NCBI GenBank assembly: GCA_947377865.1
Contig: CANCHK010000002.1
Location: 1 to 64,000, forward strand
Reading direction: 5' to 3'
DNA: 64,000 nucleotides
Source of the DNA: Opitutia bacterium
Lineage (GTDB): Bacteria; Verrucomicrobiota; Verrucomicrobiia; Opitutales; UBA953
This document shows, piece after piece, positions 19,668 through 29,895 of the stretch (position 1 is its first letter; every line of letters starts with the position of its first letter). Below the pieces are notes generated by a model. The model saw only the letters and a list, made by a program, of their open reading frames with translations. It did no database searches and had not been told where the DNA came from. The translations under genes and the position numbers were made by a program.

Positions 19668-19758
19668 CATCCCTTGAAAGGGGGATGAAAAGGCTCCTTC
19701 CCGGCGATAAGCGCTCTGGGAGAACTTCCGAAAGGATAGCCGGGAAGGTCACTTTTCA
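19668..19758. other. Candidate structured element (long imperfect hairpin with GNRA tetraloop)
   Basis: TGAAAAGGCTCCTTCCCGGC ... GCCGGGAAGGTCACTTTTCA (about 17/20 paired) enclosing TTCC-GAAA-GGA, preceded by CATCCC..GGGATG hairpin. Confidence 0.4.
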
Positions 19759-19783
19759 TTTCGAATTCGCTGCCGCCTGACAT

Positions 19784-19904
19784 GGGTAGGGTCGGCACTG
19801 CGTGCCGACCTAGTTGGCTTGTGGTGTTCCCAACCGCCAACCGCTATCCGCTAATACCTCGCGACTTCGTAGCGCCGGTAGGGGCGCCACTGCGTGGCGT
19901 CCGT
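19784..19904 (+). repeat. Two GTAG REP hairpins
   Basis: GGTAGGGTCGGCACTGCGTGCCGACCTAG and GGTAGGGGCGCCACTGCGTGGCGTCC. Confidence 0.7.
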
Positions 19905-20089
19905 TCGAATCCGAAGCCATGAAACTATCGGATCTCAGCTAAGGCCCAGCCCAACTTCTTCGGCGAACGAACGCGTTGCGGTTACGTCCCGCCCTTGAAT
20001 GCACCCTCTGGAATCGAAGAGATTCCATGTATCGGATTGCGGCTGTACGCACGCGTGGTATATTGGCGGAGTAACCCTACCTCCTCAAA

Positions 20090-20902
20090 ATGGCTTCTCT
20101 CGAAAAAGTCCAAGCCTTCTGGGATCGCGGCAGCTGCGGTGAAATCTATGGGCTCGGCAAGGAGGGGCAGGATAAATACGCCCAGGTCGCCAAAGCACGG
20201 TACGAGCTGGAGCCTTACCTGCTGCCCTTCGCCCGATTCGAAGAAGCGAACGGTAAAGATGTCCTGGAAATCGGAGTCGGCATGGGCTCCGACCACCAAA
20301 GGCTTGCCCAAGCATGCCCGCGCTCGCTCAAAGGCATCGACCTGACGGAGCGGGCCATCGAGCATACACGGGCCCGGTTCGAAGCCTTCGGCCTGCGGAG
20401 CGAACTGGCTATCGGTAACGCTGAGTCATTGGCGTTCGCGGATAATTCCTTCGATTTCGTCTATAGCTGGGGAGTGATCCACCACTCGCCTGACACGAGA
20501 CGAGCCGCGCAGGAAATCTTGCGCGTCCTGCGGCCCGGAAGCATCGCCCGAGTGATGATCTACCATCGGAGATGTCCGGTAGGCTGGATGCTATGGACAC
20601 GTTATGCCCTCCTATGCGGCAAGCCATGGCTAGGCCTAGATGAAATATATTCCAAGTACCTCGAATCGCCGGGCACCAAGGCCTATGATGTTGAAGAAGC
20701 CCGTGCGCTCTTCGTGGGAGCCTCCATGGTCGAAACCCAGGTCGTCCCTGGGATGGGCGACCTGCTGCATGGCGAGGCCGGTCAGCGTCATCGCGGCCCG
20801 CTACTCACAATAGGCAAACTACTATGGCCGCGCTGGCTAATTAAAACCATAAGTAAGCGTTGGGCTTTCGGGCAGGTCCTACTGATCGAGGTTAAGAAAT
20901 AG
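20090..20902 (+). CDS. Class I SAM-dependent methyltransferase
   Basis: KDVLEIGVGMGSDHQRLAQACPRSLKGIDLTERAIEHTRARFEAFGL; FVYSWGVIHHSPDTRRAAQEILRVLRPG. Confidence 0.88.
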   Translation: MASLEKVQAFWDRGSCGEIYGLGKEGQDKYAQVAKARYELEPYLLPFARFEEANGKDVLEIGVGMGSDHQRLAQACPRSLKGIDLTERAIEHTRARFEAFGLRSELAIGNAESLAFADNSFDFVYSWGVIHHSPDTRRAAQEILRVLRPGSIARVMIYHRRCPVGWMLWTRYALLCGKPWLGLDEIYSKYLESPGTKAYDVEEARALFVGASMVETQVVPGMGDLLHGEAGQRHRGPLLTIGKLLWPRWLIKTISKRWAFGQVLLIEVKK

Positions 20903-20924
20903 CCCGGGGAAACCATCCAGGCAC

Positions 20925-20950
20925 AAAAAAGCCGTGCCAAGCGGCACGGC
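20925..20950 (-). terminator. Rho-independent terminator at the end of the - strand glycan operon
   Basis: On -: GCCGTGCC GCTT GGCACGGC TTTTTT; 66 bp beyond the 3' end of the gene at 21016. Confidence 0.75.
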
Positions 20951-21015
20951 TAAAATACTCACATAAATTACTTTTTCTGCTACGATTTGGGCGGCCGTTT
21001 GACTGGAAAATTTCC

Positions 21016-22146
21016 TTACCGTCTGGCCAGCTGCTCGAGAAGCCCTCTCGCGACCGCCTTGGCGGAAAAGGTGTTACGCGCATGCGCCCTGGCCCGCTGT
21101 CCGATGGCCTCCAACTCCTCGTCGGAACGCGCCAGCACCCATCTCAACGCGACGGTCGGATTCATCGGGTCATCGATGACCATGCCGGCGTCACCGGCGG
21201 TAATGATCTCTTTCACGTTCCCGGCCATGCCGGAAAGCAGGATAGTCAGGCCGGCGGCCGCCGCCTCGATCGGCGACAGCGGGTTCGGGTCCTTCTTGGT
21301 ATTCAAGACGAAGACATTGGCGGCCAGCAGGACTTGGCGGACGCCTTCGGCGTCCATCTGACCGAGCAACCGGATCCCTCCCTCTGATTTTTCGGCCAAC
21401 GCCTTGAGTTCGGCCTCCAACGGTCCGGTCCCGGCGAAGACCAGCCGGGCCTTCGCTCTTTCCGAGCGAGCCAAATCCATGAAGGCGTGCGCGAGCTCGA
21501 GAGTGCCCTTGCGGGAGCATAATGTGCCGACTTGGACCAGCAGCCTGAGGTCTTCCGGTAATCCCAATTTCCTCCGGGCTTGGCTCCGGTCCGAGGCGTC
21601 GTTCCGGGAATAGAAATCGACGTCGACCGAATTGGGCAGAATGACGATGGGCTTGGGCTCGCCGCCCTGGGAGAGCGCCCAATCCGCGCTCAATTGGTTG
21701 GGAACGGCGAACGCCTCGTACTTTCCGTAACAGTGGCGACGAAACCAAGCGATGAGCCCGGTGCGATGCGTGACTGCTTTCGCATGGCCTTCGCTCCAGA
21801 AGAGGCGCCGCGGCGGCGGATTTACCCAGCTAAGTCCCGCCAGCAGAATCGTCGGCGTGTTCCAGGCCCCGCCGACGATGAGCGTGGTCGGCTTGAGGCG
21901 TTTAAGTTCTCTGAGCACCGACAGGTTCAGGTGCGTGAACAAGCCCCGAAACCGGATGTGCCACCCTGGCATCATCGTATGCGGATGCTTCATTTCCTCC
22001 GGATGGTAGCCCCAGAAACGATTCGGCTCCGAAGGCGCGCAATACAAGACATGGACCTTCTCGCCGAACTCAGCCGACAGCTGATGCAGGTCATCGAAAA
22101 AAGCCGTCCGGTAGGGCGAAGGGATATTCGTAAGGATGACGATCAT
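21016..22146 (-). CDS. Glycosyltransferase family 4
   Basis: MIVILTNIPSPYRTAFFDDLHQLSAEFG; VGTLCSRKGTLELAHAF; PLSPIEAAAAGLTILLS. Confidence 0.87.
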   Translation of the reverse strand: MIVILTNIPSPYRTAFFDDLHQLSAEFGEKVHVLYCAPSEPNRFWGYHPEEMKHPHTMMPGWHIRFRGLFTHLNLSVLRELKRLKPTTLIVGGAWNTPTILLAGLSWVNPPPRRLFWSEGHAKAVTHRTGLIAWFRRHCYGKYEAFAVPNQLSADWALSQGGEPKPIVILPNSVDVDFYSRNDASDRSQARRKLGLPEDLRLLVQVGTLCSRKGTLELAHAFMDLARSERAKARLVFAGTGPLEAELKALAEKSEGGIRLLGQMDAEGVRQVLLAANVFVLNTKKDPNPLSPIEAAAAGLTILLSGMAGNVKEIITAGDAGMVIDDPMNPTVALRWVLARSDEELEAIGQRARAHARNTFSAKAVARGLLEQLARR

Positions 22147-22254
22147 GTTTAGGAAAATTGGGTCGGCAAGAAGCCAAGTAACAGGAGCTCTGGGTGATAC
22201 CAGCGGGAGCGCCCGGGCGACGCGTGGCAGATGCGTGCTTATCGCCAGTGGCTA

Positions 22255-23049
22255 TCAGTCTCTGATGGCAAAGACATTCCCGCCGAACGTGGGCCCTAGC
22301 GTGTCCATAATTTCGCCCTTGTCATCGCTCAACGTATAACCAGCGAGCCGGAGCAACTTAGCCACTTCCTCCTGATGCTCGGTGACTTCGATCATCAGCG
22401 CATTGATCCGCGAGAGCGATTTTTCGGCGCCGCGGAGGGCGTTAAGTTCGTTGCCTTCGATATCGATCTTGATGAAGTCGACCTTGAGCCCATGGGCTGC
22501 GATGTATGCGTCGAGCGTGGTGAGCCTTACCGTGCGGGCTTTTTTCATGACCCCCATCGCATGGCTTTGGGCGACGCCGGCGGCGCCTTGGTAGTCATCC
22601 AAGAGGCTGTTGTTCTGGCCGGTGATGTCGTCTTCGTAGAACGTGGCTTCTCCGGCGCGGTCGGAGACGGCTTGGCGTTCGATGAGCACTTGCGGAAGCT
22701 TCGCCGTATTGCGCTCGATGTAGGGCAGATTATTCGATCCCGGCTCGAAGACGACGACCTTGCCGGCCGGCCCGACGAGCTGGGCGAAATATTGGGTGAT
22801 GAAGCCGATGTGGCCGCCCACCTCCAAGACCGTGGCCCCGGCGGGAATCTGCCGGCGAAACCGTTCCATCGTCAGCCTTTCCCGGTCTTTGCCAAAGAAC
22901 CAATAGCCTTTGTGCTTGAAGGAGTTCAGCGCAAGCCGGTCGCCGGTCCATGGATTCTTCAGGGAAACGTCCCGGGCCGTGGCTTTCAACAAACGGATGA
23001 AGAGACGGCGCACCAGTGGGATGCCGGCTAAATATTGCTTGATGCTCAT
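22255..23049 (-). CDS. FkbM family methyltransferase
   Basis: GATVLEVGGHIGFITQYFAQLVGPAGKVVVFEPGSNNLPYIERN; VDFIKIDIEGNELNALRGAEKSL. Confidence 0.9.
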   Translation of the reverse strand: MSIKQYLAGIPLVRRLFIRLLKATARDVSLKNPWTGDRLALNSFKHKGYWFFGKDRERLTMERFRRQIPAGATVLEVGGHIGFITQYFAQLVGPAGKVVVFEPGSNNLPYIERNTAKLPQVLIERQAVSDRAGEATFYEDDITGQNNSLLDDYQGAAGVAQSHAMGVMKKARTVRLTTLDAYIAAHGLKVDFIKIDIEGNELNALRGAEKSLSRINALMIEVTEHQEEVAKLLRLAGYTLSDDKGEIMDTLGPTFGGNVFAIRD

Positions 23050-23133
23050 GTTCGTAAATTTGGTTTCCGGCCTGTCGGCTTGGTCCGGGGCGGTAAATCG
23101 ATCGCGGTGATTTGCCTGTGCAAGAAGAACACG

Positions 23134-24156
23134 TTAACGGCGAAGCCCACGCTTGGCCCATAGTAAGAAGCGCAGGCCTTTGGCTTGGAACAACCGAACG
23201 GACAGGTTGAGCGCGATCTTACCGGGTCCGAGCCCGGAGGTGAACAGCAGGGAGTAGAACCGGTCGCCTCGCTGCGGGAAGAAGGCGTGGAAATTGACCG
23301 TCTGTTTCCTCAGATTCGCCCCGACATAACGGGCGAGGTGCCGCATGACGACGGGATCGCACCGCCGCTCCACGGCCGGACGACGAAGCAACGCATCCAT
23401 CGCGCGGGCGTTGTCGAAGCACGACTTGGCGGAATATTCCCACCAGGAGTAGTTGAACGGACGCCGGCTGGCTTCCTCCCCCGCCGCGCTCCAATTCGCA
23501 CCGTGGATCCGGTAGTCCATGGTAATCTCGGGCAGATAGCCGATTCCGCCGGAGACATGGCCGAGGAGGGAGATCTGACAGTCTTCCGCGACGCATTTCA
23601 TTTCCTCCAGGTAGCCGAGCTCCTGGATCATGGAGCGCCGGAGCGACTCGTTGGCCCCGTTTCCGATAGGCATCGTCTCCCTTCCGGCCAAGGAGATGGA
23701 GGGGTTCTCCACTACATAAGCGCCGTCGGCCGGCACGCCGTTCTCATCGATCTTCCGGACTCCGCCGTAGCAGGCTTTGATCTGCGGATGAGCCAGGTAA
23801 TGACGGACGAAGGCGCTGATCCGGTTCGGATGCGACACGTCATCGCAGGATTGGGTGAAGATGATTTCGCCGCTGCTCCGCCGGATGGCCTGGTTGATAT
23901 TCGCAACCAATCCCCGGTTGATGCCGTCCGAGAGGTCGACGATTTCGCGGTCAGGCCTGAGGCCTGCGCAGCGACGCATGATGGCGGCGGTGTCATCCTT
24001 CGAGCCGTCATCGACCATGATGAACTCGATTCGGCCGGGATAATCCTGGGCGAAGGCCGACGCGAGGGCCTGCTCCGCGAAGCGGGCATGATTATAAGCG
24101 GTCAGGATATAAGTGACCACCGGCAACGCCTGCGTATCGGTCGCCGCGGCGCTCAT
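23134..24156 (-). CDS. Glycosyltransferase family 2
   Basis: [57 protein letters not shown]. Confidence 0.92.
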   Translation of the reverse strand: MSAAATDTQALPVVTYILTAYNHARFAEQALASAFAQDYPGRIEFIMVDDGSKDDTAAIMRRCAGLRPDREIVDLSDGINRGLVANINQAIRRSSGEIIFTQSCDDVSHPNRISAFVRHYLAHPQIKACYGGVRKIDENGVPADGAYVVENPSISLAGRETMPIGNGANESLRRSMIQELGYLEEMKCVAEDCQISLLGHVSGGIGYLPEITMDYRIHGANWSAAGEEASRRPFNYSWWEYSAKSCFDNARAMDALLRRPAVERRCDPVVMRHLARYVGANLRKQTVNFHAFFPQRGDRFYSLLFTSGLGPGKIALNLSVRLFQAKGLRFLLWAKRGLRR

Positions 24157-25256
24157 CGATTCAGCAAGCCGATGACGTAGCTCACGCTCTCGTCCGACAT
24201 CACCGGGCTGATCGGCAGAGAGACGACCTCGCGATGCATGGCTTCCGTCAAAGGAAGTTTCAGATGGCCGAGCTGCCGGACATAGGCCTCCTGCTGATGC
24301 GGGGGGATGGGATAATGCACGGCCGTGTGGACGCCGTGCTCCGCCAGTCGTTTCTGGAAAGCTTCCCGATCCGGCACCCGCACCACGAACAGATGCCAGA
24401 CGTGCGATTCTTCGCCGGCCCGCACCGCGGGCAGCCGGACGGCGGGATGCTTGATTTCCTGGCGGTAGCGACGGGCGATTGCCTGACGCCGGCCGTTATC
24501 GTCATCCATATGCGGCAGCTTCACCCGTAGGAAAGCCGCCTGCATCTCATCGAGCCGATCGTTCGGGCCTTGGACGAGGTTCTTATATTTCTCGTGCGAA
24601 CCGTAGTTGCGCAAGGCGCGGACCATCTGGGCGAGCTTGACATCCTTGCAGGTCAACGCCCCGGCGTCACCGAGAGCGCCGAGGTTCTTGCCGGGGTAGA
24701 AGCTGAACGCCGCGGCGTCGCCCCAGGCGCCAGCCTTGACGCCGCCGATGTGGGCGCCGTGCGACTGGGCCGCGTCCTCGAGCAGCAGCAGGCCGCGTTC
24801 GCGGCAGAGCTGCGCGATCGCCGGCATGTCAGCCAGCTGGCCGTAGAGATGGACCGCGAGCACCGCCTTGACGTCGGGCGTGAGCGCCGCGGCGAGTTTC
24901 GTCGCGCCGAGGTTGAACGTGTCCTCATCCGGCTCGACGAGCACGGGCCGCAGACGGTTCTCGGTGATGGCGAGGATCGACGCGATGTAGGTGTTGGCCG
25001 GCACCGCGACGGCATCGCCGTCCTTGATCAGGCCGAGTTCCTTCCAGCCGCGCAGGGCGAGGATGAGCGCCGACAGCCCGTCGGAGGTGCCAACGCAATG
25101 CGGCGAACCGACCCAGGCTGCGAACTCGGATTCGAATGACTTCACTTCTTCGCCGAGGACATACCAACCCGAGTCGATGACGCGGGCCGCGGCGGCCTTC
25201 AATTCCGCCGCGTGGCGGGCGTTGATGGCTTTGAGATCAAGGAAGGGAATGTTCAT
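24153..25256 (-). CDS. DegT/DnrJ/EryC1/StrS aminotransferase (FdtB/QdtB-like)
   Basis: [75 protein letters not shown]. Confidence 0.9.
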   Translation of the reverse strand: MNIPFLDLKAINARHAAELKAAAARVIDSGWYVLGEEVKSFESEFAAWVGSPHCVGTSDGLSALILALRGWKELGLIKDGDAVAVPANTYIASILAITENRLRPVLVEPDEDTFNLGATKLAAALTPDVKAVLAVHLYGQLADMPAIAQLCRERGLLLLEDAAQSHGAHIGGVKAGAWGDAAAFSFYPGKNLGALGDAGALTCKDVKLAQMVRALRNYGSHEKYKNLVQGPNDRLDEMQAAFLRVKLPHMDDDNGRRQAIARRYRQEIKHPAVRLPAVRAGEESHVWHLFVVRVPDREAFQKRLAEHGVHTAVHYPIPPHQQEAYVRQLGHLKLPLTEAMHREVVSLPISPVMSDESVSYVIGLLNR

Positions 25257-25259
25257 TGT

Positions 25260-25714
25260 TTAGAAAGTCCGTATGATACGTGCAGGATTACCGACGACCA
25301 GCGTTCTTGCTGCGACGTCTTTGGTAACGACGGCACCGGCGCCGACCATGGCTCCTTCGCCAATTACGATGCAGGCAAGATGGTGGCGTTAGCCCCAATA
25401 GAGGCCCCCTTCATCACTAGCGTTTTCAGTAAATTAGGCGAGGTGTTCCGGGACCTCGGCTCAAGGTCGTTGGTGAATGTCGCATTCGAGCCGACAAAAA
25501 CATCATCCTCCAAGGTGACACCATCCCACAGCTGAACGCCGCACTTCACCGTGACTCGATCGCCAACAATAACCTTGTTTTCGATGAAGCAGTGTGAGCA
25601 GATATTGCAGTCGCGCCCTATAACGGCAGCGGGGAGAACCACGACGTATTGCCAAATCCTAGTACCTTCGCCAATATGCTTTGATTGAATATCTGAGCTT
25701 GGATGAATGTACAT
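25260..25714 (-). pseudogene. LbH (hexapeptide) N-acetyltransferase, frameshifted
   Basis: [65 protein letters not shown]...ANATILPAS* then in the other frame [36 protein letters not shown]; one missing base near 25371-25374. Confidence 0.85.
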
Positions 25715-25716
25715 TG

Positions 25717-27024
25717 TTAAGAAATCTTGGCCCGATTATGCGAATGATTTATCACCGCTTTGCTGAGAAGCTGATACAGTAGCGGGGTTTTTTCGCGGTC
25801 GCAGTAGTCAAGCACCGTCAGTCCGTGCTGGTCTTTGGCCGACGGGTCCGCACCGGCCTTGAGCAGGGCCTCGACGATCTGCAGATTGCCCGAAGTTTCC
25901 GCATGCGATTTCGCGTACATGAGCGCCGTGGTGCCGCGACGGTTTTGGTGCCCGAGGCTGGCACCGGCCGAGATCAGCCAGGTCGCAGCTTCGACGCTGC
26001 CGTGGAAGGCGGCGACCATTAACGGCGTCCAGCCGTTCACGTCTTCGATATCCAGGGCGGGCAATGTGGCCGGAAAGGATCCAGGGCGCAGGCCGCCCTT
26101 CCCCCACGCCAGCAAGGCGTCCAGGAAGCAATATTCCAGCCGCAGGTCGGTCGTGCCTGTGCCCACCCTGGCGTGCCAGTCACCTTCGGGCTTCACGGCG
26201 CCCGGAGCCAGACCGGAACTTTGCGCCAGGACCTCGGCGCGCCAGACCCTGCGACCAGCGATCAACGGGAGCTGGTATTGCCAGAAGGTGAACGCGCGGA
26301 TCCGGGCATGGACGACTTCGGCTGGCTGCTGGAAATCGAGACCGGCGTCACCGTAATTTATCATCGCCCGGGAATAGTATGAGGAGGCCGCCTCATCCTG
26401 GGCGACGCCCGCCGGAGCTTCTAAGAGCAGCTTAGCTACTTCTTCCATGAACAATTCCTCCCCGTGGCGGGTGTATTCGACGTAGAGTTCACCCGCCGTC
26501 ATTCCATCGGAGAGCGCAAACGTTTTTTGGGCGATGATGGTCCCCGTATCGATGCCTTCGTCGATGCGATGCAAGGTGACGGCCGATTCCTTCTCCCGGT
26601 TGATCAACGGCCAGACCGAAGTGGCGACGCCTCGATAGGCGGGCAGCTTCGAGAAATGCAGATTATACAGATGCGGGGTGGCGAAGGCCTTGGGCCGGAG
26701 GATCCGGTCATGCTCCAAGGAGAAGAACCTGAGGTCTGTCAGTTTTTTGACTTCGTCGATCGGCCAGACCGGAACCCCGGCCTGCCGGGCGGTCGCGATC
26801 AAGGATCGCTGCCAAGTGTGCCGACCGGTGTCGCACCGGTTGGCGACGACGCAAAGCGCCGCGGGCGGGATGCCGGCCTTGAGTAATAATAGGAGGCAAT
26901 TGGCGGCGATATCGTTCTTGCCTGCGATGCAGATGCTGGGCTTTTCCGGAAGCCGCGGCAGGGCTCGGATGAACTCCTCGATTCTTGGCGACATCGAAAG
27001 GTCTGGTTCGCGGTTTGGCATCAT
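25717..27024 (-). CDS. Sugar N-formyltransferase with C-terminal ankyrin repeats (QdtF-like)
   Basis: [46 protein letters not shown] (Asn/His/Asp catalytic residues of formyltransferases); ankyrin [42 protein letters not shown]...[22 protein letters not shown]. Confidence 0.88.
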   Translation of the reverse strand: MMPNREPDLSMSPRIEEFIRALPRLPEKPSICIAGKNDIAANCLLLLLKAGIPPAALCVVANRCDTGRHTWQRSLIATARQAGVPVWPIDEVKKLTDLRFFSLEHDRILRPKAFATPHLYNLHFSKLPAYRGVATSVWPLINREKESAVTLHRIDEGIDTGTIIAQKTFALSDGMTAGELYVEYTRHGEELFMEEVAKLLLEAPAGVAQDEAASSYYSRAMINYGDAGLDFQQPAEVVHARIRAFTFWQYQLPLIAGRRVWRAEVLAQSSGLAPGAVKPEGDWHARVGTGTTDLRLEYCFLDALLAWGKGGLRPGSFPATLPALDIEDVNGWTPLMVAAFHGSVEAATWLISAGASLGHQNRRGTTALMYAKSHAETSGNLQIVEALLKAGADPSAKDQHGLTVLDYCDREKTPLLYQLLSKAVINHSHNRAKIS

Positions 27025-27422
27025 TATTGAGCGATGAGTTCCACCAAGAGCAGGTTGGGGAGCATGACGAAGGAGATATCCCGGCCGCCGAACGCCGCCG
27101 CTGGCACCGGGGCGACGACGACGCGGGCGCCTTGGTTCTTCAAGGACTCCAGCGCGGCCGGCAGGTCTTTGACGAGATAGGCTAGGTGATACAGTTTGAT
27201 CCCGGACTTAAGCCAGGGCGCCAAAGGGCCGGGCTGACCGTCGCTGCGGACGAGTTCCATCCGGGGTCCGCCGCCGACGAGGAAGCGCACATGGACCCGC
27301 TGCAACGGGTCGTACACGTCCGGCGCTTCTTGCCGATAGCCGAGCGCGGCGAACCTACGTTGCTCTTGGTCGAAGTCCTTACACGCCACCCCGATGTGAT
27401 GAAACTCAGCGTCCGGGAGCAT
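27024..27422 (-). CDS. VOC (glyoxalase/bleomycin resistance-like) family protein
   Basis: AEFHHIGVACKDFDQEQRRFAALGYRQE; GIKLYHLAYLVKDLPAALESLKNQGARVV; ATG at 27422. Confidence 0.85.
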   Translation of the reverse strand: MLPDAEFHHIGVACKDFDQEQRRFAALGYRQEAPDVYDPLQRVHVRFLVGGGPRMELVRSDGQPGPLAPWLKSGIKLYHLAYLVKDLPAALESLKNQGARVVVAPVPAAAFGGRDISFVMLPNLLLVELIAQ

Positions 27423-28002
27423 CGCGGTTGATTCGTTGGGAAATCTTGTGGCACTTGGCGGCCAGGGCCGGCCGGTGGGCGGTCCATTCGCTCGCCTCGC
27501 ACTCGTGTCGGACGGCGTCGACGGCTCGTCCCTCCATGGTGAAACGGGCGACCTGCACCCCTGCCCGGCGGAATCCACAGCCATCGTGGAATGAATTAGT
27601 CGCGTTGTTTTCCGCGACGGTGTAAGAATACACCTTGCGTAACCCCAACTTACCGAAGGCGAAATCCATGAGCAGGACCACACTTTCGATTGCCGACAGG
27701 GAGGCCGGCGCGACGATCCAGCGCCCCCACTCCGCCACGCCGTCCTGCGGTGACAGGTCATACAGCGAAATCAGGCCTTCGGGCCGGTCGCCGGCGATGC
27801 GTTCGATGACGAAGTAAAAGTCTCCTTCGCGCTTGAAGTAGTCCGCAAGCCAGCGCTGCTGGTCCGCGATGCTCGGGCTGATCGGGTTCAGGTACTGGGA
27901 ACGCCCAGCCATGGAACGCAGCGCGACCACGAACTCGGCGTCGCGATCCTCGATCGGCCGGAGGCGAAAAGCCTCTCCGATGATGACATGCGAGTGTCTC
28001 AT
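27406..28002 (-). CDS. GNAT family N-acyltransferase
   Basis: FRLRPIEDRDAEFVVALRSM...IVAPASLSAIESVVLLMDFAFGKLGLRKVYSYTVAENNATNSFHDGCGFRRAG. Confidence 0.85.
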   Translation of the reverse strand: MRHSHVIIGEAFRLRPIEDRDAEFVVALRSMAGRSQYLNPISPSIADQQRWLADYFKREGDFYFVIERIAGDRPEGLISLYDLSPQDGVAEWGRWIVAPASLSAIESVVLLMDFAFGKLGLRKVYSYTVAENNATNSFHDGCGFRRAGVQVARFTMEGRAVDAVRHECEASEWTAHRPALAAKCHKISQRINRDAPGR

Positions 28003-28232
28003 CCCTGCTTCATCGCCCGATCGACCAGACTTTGGACGGAGCTGAGCGCCGCCATTTCGGCTTCATCAAGCCGGACCCCATAGGCCTCCTCGAAGGCGAA
28101 GATCACCTCCATATGCTTCAGCGAGTCCCATCCGGCGACCGTGAGCCGGGAGGCCTCTGGCCCGATGGGCTCACCGAGGATTTCGGCAACCAGCTTGGCT
28201 ACTTCGATTTCGAGGTTCTTACGGTCTTTCAT
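27999..28232 (-). CDS. Acyl carrier protein
   Basis: VAKLVAEILGEPIGPEASRLTVAGWDSLKHMEVIFAFEEAYGVRLDEAEM with phosphopantetheine DSL motif; ATG at 28232. Confidence 0.88.
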   Translation of the reverse strand: MKDRKNLEIEVAKLVAEILGEPIGPEASRLTVAGWDSLKHMEVIFAFEEAYGVRLDEAEMAALSSVQSLVDRAMKQG

Positions 28233-29895
28233 TGCGTTGAATGGTAAGGCTGATGGGCAGGTCGGCAATCTCCGGAAGGGTGGAAAGCGTGATCGCGACG
28301 ACCCCCTCGGGAGCGAGCGCTTGTCCCGACGCCTTGACCAGCCAATCTCGTCCGGGCGAATTACGGGGTCCGGACGTATAATGGAACCGGGCGACCTTGG
28401 CGGCGGGGGCGAGCGCCCGCAGGGCGCTGGCCGCCATCAATCCTTCGAGTTCTCGCCCGAGGGCCCGGCAGCTGATTACCCATTCATCGACGGTGATTTC
28501 CCCGTCGGTGACGCTTCCAAACATGGCGGCGACGATGCCGCTGTCCGTCAGGCGGTCGCTTAATCCCACGGCGATGGCGAATTTTCCCGGTTGATGGAGG
28601 TATTGGTGGACCGCGACCTCATCTAGTCGGCTGAGGTTCAGGTTGAACTGATTGGTCTTATTGGAGAGTTCATGCAGGCGCCCCTGGAGGGTCGTCGGCC
28701 AGAGCGAGACTTCGAGCTTAGGGGCCAGCTCACGCAGGTACGCCAGCTTATCTGCCGCCTGGAGGCTGAGGCTCTTCCTTTGGGTTTCGGCATGAAGGTC
28801 GGCGACCCTGACCAGGTCAGTCGACGAGAGCCCCCAGCTCCATAGCCCCGGGAAATAATCCAGGTTCCGCCGGGCCTGGTCCGCGTCCGCGGCGGCCAGG
28901 ATCAGACCCACCTGAGGCAGGTGGGCGGTGACCTCGAGGAGTTCGCCAGGATTATCGTCGATGAAGACGATGGCGGACGGGTCGATCCGCAACTGAACGC
29001 AGGCGCGCTTGATCGCGTCCGATTTACTTCCCCAGCCGATTTCGACGGCGGAAAAATCGCTCAGCCGCAGGGGGAAATCCGTACGAGCGGCAAACAAGGC
29101 TTCGACGTCCTCGCGGGTGTTCTTGGAGACCACGCCCAAGAAGACGCCGGCCTCCCTGAGCGATTTCAACGCCGACTGGAGCGCCGCATGTCCTGGGCTC
29201 AGGCGAACCTGGACGCCGTCTTCGCCGAGCACGCCGCCGTAAAGTGTCTGGTCCAGGTCGACAATCACCGCCTTCAGCCGCGGGGCCAACATCGCGGGCA
29301 CCCAACGGCACGCCAGTTCTTTGGCCAGCAGGAGATTGGCGGCTTCGCTGAGTCGGGAGCCGGACAGACGTCGGAGGCGATCGTCAAAAGGGTTCGCCAT
29401 CCCCGCCAGCACCTGGGCGGTCGGCGCCAGCCGTACGCCCGGCACCGCGGTGATCTGCTCGCGGAGGACCTGTTCCGCCGACGCATCAAGCCCGATGACG
29501 ACCATCAAGATAGGGGCGGGCGATAGTTTTCGCAACGACGCGGCGCGCGCGCCCAGCCAGTTCGGCACTTCATCGCCGATGGCGGAACGCACCGCCTCGA
29601 CATCATACCAGATGACTTCCAAGTCCGGCGGTTCGCCCGCCACCTGCATGGACAGGGCGTCGTCGTAAGGGGCCTCGGCCCAGTGCATCCTAATGCCGGC
29701 GTAAGCGGCCCAAGCGCCAGCGGCCGAGATGACATGTTCGAAACTATGGTTACGATGGGCCCGGACCTTCAGCTCACGGCAGGCCCAGGCCGGCTTCAGC
29801 CCGAGCAAAGCCCGGCGGGTGGGATGCGGAGCGAACAGGCATTCCGACCAGGCGCATCGCTCGAAAGAACCCTGACTGGTCACATCAGCCGGCAT
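28219..29895 (-). CDS. HAD-IIIC / FkbH-like protein
   Basis: LKAVIVDLDQTLYGGVLGEDGVQVRLSPGHAALQSALKSLREAGVFLGVVSKNTREDVEALF; IVFIDDNPGELLEV. Confidence 0.9.
   Translation of the reverse strand: MPADVTSQGSFERCAWSECLFAPHPTRRALLGLKPAWACRELKVRAHRNHSFEHVISAAGAWAAYAGIRMHWAEAPYDDALSMQVAGEPPDLEVIWYDVEAVRSAIGDEVPNWLGARAASLRKLSPAPILMVVIGLDASAEQVLREQITAVPGVRLAPTAQVLAGMANPFDDRLRRLSGSRLSEAANLLLAKELACRWVPAMLAPRLKAVIVDLDQTLYGGVLGEDGVQVRLSPGHAALQSALKSLREAGVFLGVVSKNTREDVEALFAARTDFPLRLSDFSAVEIGWGSKSDAIKRACVQLRIDPSAIVFIDDNPGELLEVTAHLPQVGLILAAADADQARRNLDYFPGLWSWGLSSTDLVRVADLHAETQRKSLSLQAADKLAYLRELAPKLEVSLWPTTLQGRLHELSNKTNQFNLNLSRLDEVAVHQYLHQPGKFAIAVGLSDRLTDSGIVAAMFGSVTDGEITVDEWVISCRALGRELEGLMAASALRALAPAAKVARFHYTSGPRNSPGRDWLVKASGQALAPEGVVAITLSTLPEIADLPISLTIQRNERP

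Noticed and set aside
19473-19670. 65-aa - strand ORF with ARAARGAAPT repeats
   Set aside because: Created by translating the two REP hairpin copies; no independent coding evidence.
20925-20950. Terminator for the + strand methyltransferase ending at 20902
   Set aside because: T-tract lies only on the - strand side (AAAAAA on + before the stem), so it serves the - operon; on + there is no U-run after the stem.
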